Positions 33,429-41,400 of a stretch of 64,000 nucleotides of DNA are shown one piece after another. Source of the DNA: Planctomycetota bacterium (GTDB taxonomy: Bacteria; Planctomycetota; Phycisphaerae; Phycisphaerales; UBA1924); NCBI GenBank assembly GCA_023432465.1, contig JAEYUO010000097.1, positions 1 through 64,000 on the forward strand, written 5' to 3'. Both the position numbers and the translations under genes were made by a program. Under the pieces are notes generated by a model. That model saw only the letters and a program-made list of their open reading frames with translations, was not told where the DNA came from and did not search any database. Every line of letters starts with the position of its first letter. The first letter of the stretch is position 1.

Positions 33429-35498
33429 CTAACAAAATAGTGACAACGAGCACCTCGCGGCCCCGTTTCGGCGTTGGCTCTCGGCCGCGTTCATCACCAG
33501 CACCCGCAGCTTCGGGCAGGCCACCACGATGGCCGCGCTCGCGGCCTCCGCCACGCCCCGGAACAGCCCCTCCACGCTCGGCATCAGAACGAGATTCTCG
33601 CCCGCACGAAGGGCGTTGAGCGTGCAGATGCTGCGTGCCCCCGCGCTCCGGCTGGGGATCGCGTGCACGGCCCATCCCAGTTCGCGGAGGCGCGACTGCA
33701 GGACCGCGCTGTCGGCACGCAGCCGCTCCCGCGCCGCGAGCGCGGCGGAGGCGTGCCCGTGCAGCCCCAGCTCGGATGCGAGCCCGGCCCGCGACGCCGC
33801 GGCATCCAGCGCATCGAGGAAGATCAGGAAGTTGCCGACCGCGGATTCGCCGGGCGTGTGTGCATCAAAGATCGCGGCGAGCGCGATGGGGAATCCGCCT
33901 TGGGCGGGCACCTCGCTTGCCAGGGCGCCCAGCAGGGCCTCGATCGCGTTGCGCACGGGCGGATCGGAGCAGACGGAGCCGGTGAGGCGATCGGCCGTGG
34001 CGGCATCCATCATGCCGGCGGCGTGCATCGCGGCGATCCCCGCGCGGAGGATGATGCGGTCCGCGGCGGGAGCGTCGGCGACGAACGCGTGCACCGTGTG
34101 CGCATCGGGGTCGGCGATGCAGAAGACCTCGTGATCGATGTGGTACGAAGCGGCGGGGAGGATGACCGCCTCATCAGCGGCGAACTCGGCCTGCAGGGCG
34201 GCGACGGCTTGCGCGTGCGTGAGGCCCAGCGCGATGGAGCGATAGATCTCCGACTCGCCCACGAGCAGGACGCGGCGCGAGGTTGCGGGATCGGTGACCA
34301 GGAGCGTGTTGCCGCCCTGAAAGTGCAGGGGCGAGCGGGCGACTTCGACCCCGGCTGCGCGGAGAGACTCGGCGAGCGCCGAATCACCGGGCACCAGCGC
34401 GGTGAGTTCATCGGTTCGCGAGGCGTAGCGCGGCAGCAGCGCGGCGGGAACGGGAGATCCGTCGCGGAGGATCTTCCCCGCGCGGGCGTTGTCCTGGGCC
34501 CATTGCGAGACGATGACGCCCTCGGCGATCACGGTGATCGGGGCGGTGCGGTGTGCCTCGTGCGACCACGCCGCGGCGTGCTGCGCGATGATCGGGGCGT
34601 GGTCCTCTCGCGCCGAGAGGATGAGCGGGAGCGCGGGCAGCGCGCGGGCGACCTGACGGGCGAGGTCGAGCGAGCCGCCATCGCCGGGAGCGATCCAGTC
34701 GTCCGCGCGGGTGAGCTGCATGCGGCCGACAAGCGGGGCATTGGCCGCCGCATCGTCGGCAGCGCAGAACCCCGGGAGCGTGGGGTGGAATCGCAGCTGG
34801 GCGCGGGAGAGGGCCTCGCGCAGCGCCGCGGGGCGCGGGCGAACCTCGCCGGTGAGGCGTGCGTGCAGCCACGGCACGCATTGCCCGGGCGCAAAGCCGT
34901 CCACGCCGGGAAGCTCGAGCATCGCGAGCAGGTCGGTCGGCGTGCCGGCCGCGCCGAGCAGAGATGCAAGTGCCTCGGGCCCGTCGGCGGGCTTGAGCAG
35001 CGGGCGCAGGGCGATCGCGGCATCGAGCGCTGTGCGGGCCAGTCCGTCGCGGGCGAGTGACTTGGCGATGAGGGCCGCGGCTCGCCGGAGCTCATACGGG
35101 GCGGATGCGCCGGGCAGTTCGGGGGGATCGGGCTGCTGGGCTTCGGGGAATCGGAGCCCGCGGAGAACCGCCGCGGTCTGCATGGGGGCATCGGCCCAGC
35201 GGCGGTCGCTCCTGGTGCGGCCCTCGATGATCCGGACAAGCCCACCGGCGGCTTCGCCGGGAGGGGGCGGGGGGACTGGCGCGCGTGCGGGCTGCTCGCC
35301 CACGACAACCCGGTAGCGGTCGTTGAAGGAGGAGATGATGACGCGGTCCGCGCAGCGGCGGATGAACTCCGCCGGGAGGTTCAGATCGGCGACGGTTCCT
35401 GATCCGAAGGGCTGGCGCAGGATGTTCTGTGCGACTTCGTGCTCGACGGATCGCGCAGCGGGGGAGGCGTTATCGCGTCCGGATGTGGCTTTGGGCAT
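33429..35498 (-). CDS. Divergent guanidino-group hydrolase-like protein (PAD/agmatine deiminase fold)
   Basis: A 689-residue protein with no signal peptide. The region from about 325 onward has the catalytic pattern of the guanidino-group modifying superfamily: Asp in SQWAQDN (333-337), HFQGGN (392-397), His and Asp in YHIDHE (452-457), and Cys625 in SICTLNAL near the end. This is the order seen in agmatine deiminases and protein-arginine deiminases. The first 300 residues resemble no family I know. Substrate unknown: arginine derivative, peptidyl-arginine or something else. The last 30 residues (RRNGAARCSLSLFC) look like read-through past the domain. The gene stands alone. Confidence 0.6.
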   Translation of the reverse strand: MPKATSGRDNASPAARSVEHEVAQNILRQPFGSGTVADLNLPAEFIRRCADRVIISSFNDRYRVVVGEQPARAPVPPPPPGEAAGGLVRIIEGRTRSDRRWADAPMQTAAVLRGLRFPEAQQPDPPELPGASAPYELRRAAALIAKSLARDGLARTALDAAIALRPLLKPADGPEALASLLGAAGTPTDLLAMLELPGVDGFAPGQCVPWLHARLTGEVRPRPAALREALSRAQLRFHPTLPGFCAADDAAANAPLVGRMQLTRADDWIAPGDGGSLDLARQVARALPALPLILSAREDHAPIIAQHAAAWSHEAHRTAPITVIAEGVIVSQWAQDNARAGKILRDGSPVPAALLPRYASRTDELTALVPGDSALAESLRAAGVEVARSPLHFQGGNTLLVTDPATSRRVLLVGESEIYRSIALGLTHAQAVAALQAEFAADEAVILPAASYHIDHEVFCIADPDAHTVHAFVADAPAADRIILRAGIAAMHAAGMMDAATADRLTGSVCSDPPVRNAIEALLGALASEVPAQGGFPIALAAIFDAHTPGESAVGNFLIFLDALDAAASRAGLASELGLHGHASAALAARERLRADSAVLQSRLRELGWAVHAIPSRSAGARSICTLNALRAGENLVLMPSVEGLFRGVAEAASAAIVVACPKLRVLVMNAAESQRRNGAARCSLSLFC

Positions 35499-35567
35499 GG
35501 CGCGCTGCTCGCTCGGGCGAGGGGTGAACCCGTGTCGAGCGTAGCCGCGCGGCGGCGGCGGAGCGGG

Positions 35568-36227
35568 CTAGGGGAGTTGCCCGGAGTCGATGACGTGCTG
35601 AGCGACCTCGAGCAGCGGCTTGCGCATCGAGCGGGCACGCTCCTGCAGGAGCTTCATTGACTCGGGCTCGCCGATGCGGCGCTTCTCGACGAGGATCCAC
35701 TTGGCCTTCTCGATGAATCGGCGCTCGTCGAGTCTGCGGCGCAAATCCGCCGCCTCGAACGCGCTGGTGGCATAATCGGCGTATCGCTTCCACGAGACAT
35801 CGAGCGTGACGCGGAGCTGGTCCACCATCACGGGCTTGACGAGGTAGCCGAAGACCCCAGCCGCGCCGGCCGCGGCGGCGTAGTCGCCGGTGGCGTGGGC
35901 GGAGACGATGATCGAGGGGATGGCGAGTTCGGCGAGCAGCTCGGCGGCGACGGCGAGGCCGTCCTTGCCGGGCATGCGGATATCGAGGATGGCCATGTCG
36001 GGCGTACTGGTGCGGGCGAGCCGCATCGCGGAGTCGCCGTCCATCGCGGGGCCGAGGATGCTGTACCCCAGTTCGCCGAGCTGGGCGCAGAGCTGCATCG
36101 CCACCAGGTGCTCATCTTCGGCGACGAGGATGCGCTCGGGGCGGGGCGGGAGACGTTCGAGCTGAGAGCGCTTCCGCGTCGAGATCGCGGGATGCTCACC
36201 GTGGCCGGCACTGTGATTGATTGTCAT
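35568..36227 (-). CDS. Response regulator with receiver and ANTAR domains
   Basis: A 219-residue two-domain regulator. After a 30-residue lead, the receiver domain (residues 31-150) shows the acidic pair in VAEDE, the phospho-accepting Asp82 in AILDIRMPG, SAHAT and the Lys in YLVKPV. Residues about 155-210 are a helical ANTAR domain (DLRRRLDERRFIEKAKWILVEKRRIGEPESMKLLQERA), which binds paired hairpins in mRNA to block termination. A partner kinase is not nearby, and RNA targets are unknown. The ATG at 36227 is the best start within a longer frame. Confidence 0.9.
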   Translation of the reverse strand: MTINHSAGHGEHPAISTRKRSQLERLPPRPERILVAEDEHLVAMQLCAQLGELGYSILGPAMDGDSAMRLARTSTPDMAILDIRMPGKDGLAVAAELLAELAIPSIIVSAHATGDYAAAAGAAGVFGYLVKPVMVDQLRVTLDVSWKRYADYATSAFEAADLRRRLDERRFIEKAKWILVEKRRIGEPESMKLLQERARSMRKPLLEVAQHVIDSGQLP

Positions 36228-36458
36228 GACAAGGCTCACCCTCGGCACCATGGCCGATCGCACGAACCGCCTCTTTCGATCGCCCCACAAACGGCAAACG
36301 CCGCTCCAGGGATAGCTCCCTGTCGCGGCGTCCTGGCTCGCGACGACAACACCCCATACGTGGATGGCCCACGAGGTGCTTCATAACACGAGCGACTGTA
36401 TCAGTTTGGCGGAGTTTCGTCCAGTTTGTGCAGTTTATGAGACAACTTGTTTGGGGTG

Positions 36459-39400
36459 TCAGGGGCAACCTGCGAACCAGGCGGCGAGGAACGTGAAGAT
36501 GTCCGCGACCTCCACCTGGCCGGAGCCGTCGGCATCGGCCAGGCAGCCCGGCCCGGAGGGCTCGGGGGTGCCGGTGGCCGGGAGCATGACGGGGGCCTGG
36601 CGGACGGCAACCCGGAATGCGTAGTCTCGGAGGGTGAAGGCCCAGGGGGTGGGCGTGGGGGAGGTATCGCGCTTGGCGCCGGGTGTGATCTTGGGTTGGA
36701 GGCAGGCCGAATCGCACGGCCGGATGGCGTTGGCGAAGTAGGACCGGGTGCTGAAGTTGCCGGTACTGTGCGCGCCGGCGGAGATCCAGTAGTTCTTGCC
36801 CGGTTCGAGGGCCCAGCCGGGCATCTCCAGCTCCAGGCAGTAGCCCTGGTAGAGCGACCCTTCGATAAGCGCGGACTCGCCGGTGGCGATGACGTTGGTG
36901 GGCGGGGCGGCAAAGAGCGGCGCACCGTATGGGAGCTTGCAATCGTTGTCGTAGATCTCGATGAAGCCGTGGAGGGGGTCGCAGTTGGTCCAGATCCACG
37001 CCTGGATCAGGCAGATCTCCGCGGGCTCACAGGTGGTGGTGATGAAGTTGTCGGCGGTGCGGCTGACCTTGTTCCGGTTCGCGCCCGAGTGCGAACCGCC
37101 CTTGCCCGCGCCAAGGTCGGGGCGGCCGTTGTCCCACAGGACCTTGCAGGACTCGCCGCGGAGCTTGAACGCGAGGTTGACGCAGCCGACGCAGCAATCC
37201 TCAACGGGTTCCCACGGGCCGTACTCGTACACGCCCCAGGTGCCGGTGGGAATGCCGTCGGCCTTGCGTGGCGGCGTGCCGGCGAGGGCACGCGGGCCGG
37301 ACGATTCGTCGATCGCCCAATACGACAGATCGGTCATCTGGTTGTCGGTGAGGCCGTAGAAGGAGACCCAGTACGTGCGGCCGCCCTCGAGCCAGAGCGA
37401 TTCATCGCAGAGATCGAAGAAGAACGTGACGAGGTCGAAGCCGTTGAGGCTCGGCGTCTGTCCGACGATCTCGCCGGAATCGAAGGTGGCGAAGGGTTCG
37501 CCATCGGGCTTGCCGTCGCAGTCGTGATAGAACTCGACCTTCGCGCGGCGGATCGGCGCGAACGAGTCGGTCAGCAGGTAGCCGGTGAACCCGTTGATGC
37601 GGTGGACCTCGCCGGGGCGGAGGTAGAAGTCGTCCGCGGCCTTGGCGCCCAGCGGCGCTCCGCCGCCCTCGTGGGAGAGCTGGCCGTTGGCCGCGGTGCC
37701 GTCGAGCGGGGGCTCGCCGTTGTCCCAGAAGCACTCGCAGGTGTCGGGGATGACGTTCATATTGCAGTCGAGTTCGCCCCCGGCGATCTCGCAACTGTCG
37801 GGGATGCCGTTGGGCTGGCAATCTTCGGCAAGAACGGTGACGATCGCGGTGCAGGAGTCGCTCAGGCCTTCGGAGTCGGTCACGGTGAGGGTGATCATCG
37901 TCTGGCCGGGCGCGAACGGGCCGAGGTTCGAGACCTCGCGCAGGATATTGAAGCCGTCCTCGGGGTCGGAGGAGCCGTTGTCAACCTGATCCACCGTGAT
38001 GAACAGGCTGACACACTCGGTGCGTGCATCGATCAATACGTCGCGGCAGCGGGCCGTCGGCGGGTCGTTCACCGCGTTCACCGTGATGGTGACGGTGGCG
38101 GTGTTGGAGCGATCGGTGCCGTCAAACGCCTGGTAGGTGAAGCTCGTCTGTCCGAAGAAGTCCGGCGTGGGGGTGTAGGTAAACGAGCCGTCGGGGGCGA
38201 GGCTGAACGCCGCGGCGTTGGCCGGGCCGGTGATGAGTTCGGCCACGAGCGAGTCGGCGTCGACATCGGAGTCATTGGCCAGGACACCGGTGAGCGCGGG
38301 GACGTTCAGCGTGACATCCTCGTCGGTCGTATAGGCATCATCCATGGCGATCGGCGGGTCATTGATCGGGTTGACCGTGATCGTGACGGTCGCGGTATTG
38401 GAGCGGTCCAGGCCGTCGAAGGCGCGGTAGGTGAACGACGTGACGCCGTTGAAGTCCGGCGTGGGGGTGTAGGTGAATGAGCCGTCGGAGGCGAGGCTGA
38501 ACGCCGCGGCGTTGGCCGGACCGGAGACAAGCTCGGCGAAGAGTTCGTCGCCATCGGCATCGGAGTCGTTGGCCAGAACACCGGTGAGCATGGGGACATT
38601 CAGCGTGACATCCTCATCGGTCGTATAGGCGTCATCCATGGCGATGGGCGCATCGTTGATCGGCGCGATGTTGATCGTGACGGTGGCGAGGTTGGACAGG
38701 TCCTGGCCGTCGAAGGCGCGGTAGGTGAAGGAGTCCACGCCGTTGAAGTTGGTGGCGGGGGTGTAGGTGAACGAGCCGTCGGGGTTCAGCGTGAAGGACT
38801 GTGCGCTTGAGGGGCCGCCGACGAGCTGCGCCGAGAGGGGGCCGCCGTCGATGTCGGTGTCGTTGAACAGCACCCCCGGCGCCGGGACGTTCAGCGTTGT
38901 GTCCTCGTTGATGTTGTAGCTGTCGTCCATGGCGACCGGAGGGTCATTCACCGCGTTGACCGTGATGATGACGGTGGCGATGTTGGAGAGCTCGCCATCG
39001 GGGTCGCGGGCCTGATAGGTGAAGCCGTCGAGGCCGTTGAAGTTGGGCGCCGGGGTGTACGTGAAGGAGCCGTCCGGATTCAGGGTGAAGGACTGTGCGT
39101 TCAGCGGGCCGGTCACCAGCACCGCGACCAGCGGGTCGGTGTCCGGGTCGGAGTCGTTGACGAGCACGCCGATGTTCTCTGGCACGTTGAGAAGCGTGTC
39201 CTCATCGGTCGTGTACATGTCGTCCATGGCGACCGGCGCGAGGTTGACCGGCAGCACGTTCACCGTCACGGTCGCCGGCGAGGAGGTCGTCATGTCGTCG
39301 CTGACGCGGAACTGGAAGGTGGTGTAGGGAGATCCGATCTCGCCGGGTGCCGGCCGGAAGACCACGCGGTTCATCGAATCGGTAAGGCCGGTAGGCACCG

Positions 39401-41144
39401 AGGTGATCGGAGTGAGCGTCCCGAACTGCAGAAGCTCGCCCGCGCCGGGGAGCGATGAGATCGTCGCGGTGACATCGAGCCCCTCGGGGTCGATCCCCTC
39501 GAGCGTGATCGTGACATCGGTGTCTTCGAATGTGTCGACGGTTTGCGGGATCGCGGTGGGGGGGAAGTTCAGCGGGACGGCGATCGAGAACTCCGATGTG
39601 CTGCCCGGGAGCGCGGTCGGCCCGCCGAGCACGCTGACCGGAAAGGCCGTGGGCCCGCGCAGCGCCACAGGCGGGAGCTCGGTCGCGGTGGTGGTCACCC
39701 AGACCAGGTCCGGGTAGAGCGACGGATCGAACATGAAGTTCATCACGCCGCTCGTGCCCACGGCATTGGTGGTCACATCCATCCCGCCGAGGAAGACCTG
39801 TCCCTCTCCCAGTTCGCTCGGGTCGGGGAGACGGTTGATGAACAGCTCGACCCGGTAGGCGGTGAGCGGCTCGGAGTTGAGCACGAACGAGATCACCCCG
39901 CTGGGCGTCACGCTCAGCGCGATCGCGAAGTTCTGCAGGTTGTTGGGCCCGCTGTCGGCATCGAGCGGGTCGTTCAGCGTCACGCCGCGAACACCGCCGG
40001 GGGCAAGGTCAATGCCCAGCTCGCCGTTGTCATAGATCGAGTTGCTGAGGATCGAGGTATCCACACCGCCGGCGACGATGACCCCGCACAGCCCGTTGAA
40101 GGCGATGATGTTCGGCTGCGCCGCATCGAAGTTGAAGCCCAGGCCGGCGCCGATCCGGTGCTCGCCCACCGTAGGGCTCTCCGCGATGAACACGCCGTCG
40201 CCGGTGTTCGGGAGCGGTGCAGCGCCCGTGATGTCGGTGCCGATGGAGTTGCCCGACACGATCGAACCTGTTGCCGGCGAGCCCTCGATGCGCACGCCCG
40301 ATCCCACATTGCCGGAGATCAGGTTCCGCTCATTGCCGTTGAAGGGGTCCCCGGAGCTGTCCGTGCCGATGATGGTGCGTTCGGCGCCGCTGATGACTAT
40401 GCCGCCGCCGAGATTCGGCAAGGCCAGGAAACCCGACAGATCCGTGCCCACCCGGCTGCCCGCGAGCATGTTGTCCTGCCCGCTCTGGCTTGCGCGGAAA
40501 CCGTTGCGACCGTTCGCCGAGAGCACGCACCACTCCGCATCGTCGTCGATCCCGTCGCCGTTGGTGCCGATCCGGTTGCGGAACGTGCCCTGGGTGAGCT
40601 GAACGCCGTCCACGCCGTTGGGCCGCGCCAGCATCCCCGACGTGTCCACACCGAAGTGACAGCCATACACCCAGTTGCGCTGCGTCGTGAGGCCCGAGAT
40701 CACCAGTCCCGAGCCCGGGAAGTTGCCGATCGAAAGTCCGCGCACCACGCATTCCGACACGGTGATCACAAGCCCATCCCCCGCGGCGACTGCGGTGCCG
40801 TCGAGCTCGATTGTCGGAAGCCCCGGCCCCGGGGGCTGCCGCTGCGACCAGCCGTCGATCGTGACCTGCTGTGCAATCGCGGGGAGCGCGGATGCCAGCG
40901 AGATCCGCCAGGCGTCGCTGTCACCCGGCATGTAGCCGGGATCGGTTGTCGGGATGGCGAACTCGATGCTGTGCGGACCCGCGGCACTGTTGGCCGCGAT
41001 GATCGCTGCGCGCAGTGTCCCCACGCCGCTGTCGGCGGTGGAGTCCACCACGAAGACATCGGCCGCGGCCGACGCGGTGAGGGTGGTGGTGAGGACAAGG
41101 GCGACCAGCCCGACGAGCCGACGAACACATGCACACAAGCCCAT
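36459..41144 (-). CDS. Giant secreted beta-helix / Ig-repeat protein with dockerin-like tail
   Basis: A 1561-residue exported protein. Residues 1-28 are a signal peptide. A CSLREA-like start (STADSGVGTLRAAIIAAN) and right-handed beta-helix-like repeats follow to about residue 430. Then come five or so cadherin/VCBS-like Ig repeats of about 97 residues, each opening with DDAYTTDEDVTLNVP and closing with FTYRAFDG..SN.ATVTITV. Next is a conventional secreted region with SCEIAGGELDCNMNVIPDTCEC, and lastly the tail CLADADGSGQVEVADIFTFLAAWFAGCP. It is probably a surface adhesin or matrix protein. AGGAGG nine bases before the ATG sets the start. Confidence 0.85.
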   Translation of the reverse strand: MGLCACVRRLVGLVALVLTTTLTASAAADVFVVDSTADSGVGTLRAAIIAANSAAGPHSIEFAIPTTDPGYMPGDSDAWRISLASALPAIAQQVTIDGWSQRQPPGPGLPTIELDGTAVAAGDGLVITVSECVVRGLSIGNFPGSGLVISGLTTQRNWVYGCHFGVDTSGMLARPNGVDGVQLTQGTFRNRIGTNGDGIDDDAEWCVLSANGRNGFRASQSGQDNMLAGSRVGTDLSGFLALPNLGGGIVISGAERTIIGTDSSGDPFNGNERNLISGNVGSGVRIEGSPATGSIVSGNSIGTDITGAAPLPNTGDGVFIAESPTVGEHRIGAGLGFNFDAAQPNIIAFNGLCGVIVAGGVDTSILSNSIYDNGELGIDLAPGGVRGVTLNDPLDADSGPNNLQNFAIALSVTPSGVISFVLNSEPLTAYRVELFINRLPDPSELGEGQVFLGGMDVTTNAVGTSGVMNFMFDPSLYPDLVWVTTTATELPPVALRGPTAFPVSVLGGPTALPGSTSEFSIAVPLNFPPTAIPQTVDTFEDTDVTITLEGIDPEGLDVTATISSLPGAGELLQFGTLTPITSVPTGLTDSMNRVVFRPAPGEIGSPYTTFQFRVSDDMTTSSPATVTVNVLPVNLAPVAMDDMYTTDEDTLLNVPENIGVLVNDSDPDTDPLVAVLVTGPLNAQSFTLNPDGSFTYTPAPNFNGLDGFTYQARDPDGELSNIATVIITVNAVNDPPVAMDDSYNINEDTTLNVPAPGVLFNDTDIDGGPLSAQLVGGPSSAQSFTLNPDGSFTYTPATNFNGVDSFTYRAFDGQDLSNLATVTINIAPINDAPIAMDDAYTTDEDVTLNVPMLTGVLANDSDADGDELFAELVSGPANAAAFSLASDGSFTYTPTPDFNGVTSFTYRAFDGLDRSNTATVTITVNPINDPPIAMDDAYTTDEDVTLNVPALTGVLANDSDVDADSLVAELITGPANAAAFSLAPDGSFTYTPTPDFFGQTSFTYQAFDGTDRSNTATVTITVNAVNDPPTARCRDVLIDARTECVSLFITVDQVDNGSSDPEDGFNILREVSNLGPFAPGQTMITLTVTDSEGLSDSCTAIVTVLAEDCQPNGIPDSCEIAGGELDCNMNVIPDTCECFWDNGEPPLDGTAANGQLSHEGGGAPLGAKAADDFYLRPGEVHRINGFTGYLLTDSFAPIRRAKVEFYHDCDGKPDGEPFATFDSGEIVGQTPSLNGFDLVTFFFDLCDESLWLEGGRTYWVSFYGLTDNQMTDLSYWAIDESSGPRALAGTPPRKADGIPTGTWGVYEYGPWEPVEDCCVGCVNLAFKLRGESCKVLWDNGRPDLGAGKGGSHSGANRNKVSRTADNFITTTCEPAEICLIQAWIWTNCDPLHGFIEIYDNDCKLPYGAPLFAAPPTNVIATGESALIEGSLYQGYCLELEMPGWALEPGKNYWISAGAHSTGNFSTRSYFANAIRPCDSACLQPKITPGAKRDTSPTPTPWAFTLRDYAFRVAVRQAPVMLPATGTPEPSGPGCLADADGSGQVEVADIFTFLAAWFAGCP
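38060..39250 (-). repeat. Tandem DNA repeat coding for Ig-like domains
   Basis: Units of about 290 bases recur within the giant gene. Units near 38090-38340 and 38380-38640 share long runs of identical bases, including the block around GGCGTGGGGGTGTAGGT. Units further left in the protein (39000-39200) are more diverged. This points to recent duplication or gene conversion between neighbouring units. Confidence 0.7.
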
Positions 41145-41400
41145 GGCCGAAAGCCTCCTGGCGTTGGCTTGCTCAACAAATGCAAACCCCTGCGGTGACA
41201 ATGTCTCCGCGAAACAGATGTCCCCCGTTTGGGGGTGTAACACACATTAGACCATCCCCCGGTTATGGGCACAAGACCCCTTGGGAGAGAAAATCCCGTA
41301 TTTATGGGGTACATCCAAACAAAACAGGAGCAAACTGCATGGTTCTCGGACGATAACCGCGATCAATGCCGTTGCGCACCGCGCCGCCGTGGGGCCAACC
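41145..41400. other. Divergent promoter region
   Basis: 256 bases between the giant secreted protein and the hydantoinase/oxoprolinase gene. It is relatively AT-rich (AAAATCCCGTATTTATGG near 41290). CCCCCGTTTGGGGG (41222-41235) is a near-palindrome upstream of the secreted-protein gene. Minus-strand CACCCCCAAAC there resembles CAACCCCCCAAGG upstream of the 31541 gene. Confidence 0.4.

Noticed and set aside
33148..33432. 94-codon frame on the plus strand upstream of a secreted-protein gene
   Set aside because: No ribosome binding site or -10 element, odd composition, and it overlaps the likely promoter of the minus-strand gene.
33474..35060. 528-codon open frame on the plus strand
   Set aside because: Shadow of the guanidino-hydrolase-like gene; that gene has recognisable catalytic motifs.
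36447..38480. 677-codon open frame on the plus strand
   Set aside because: Antisense to the repeat region of the giant secreted protein; its repetitiveness mirrors the sense repeats.
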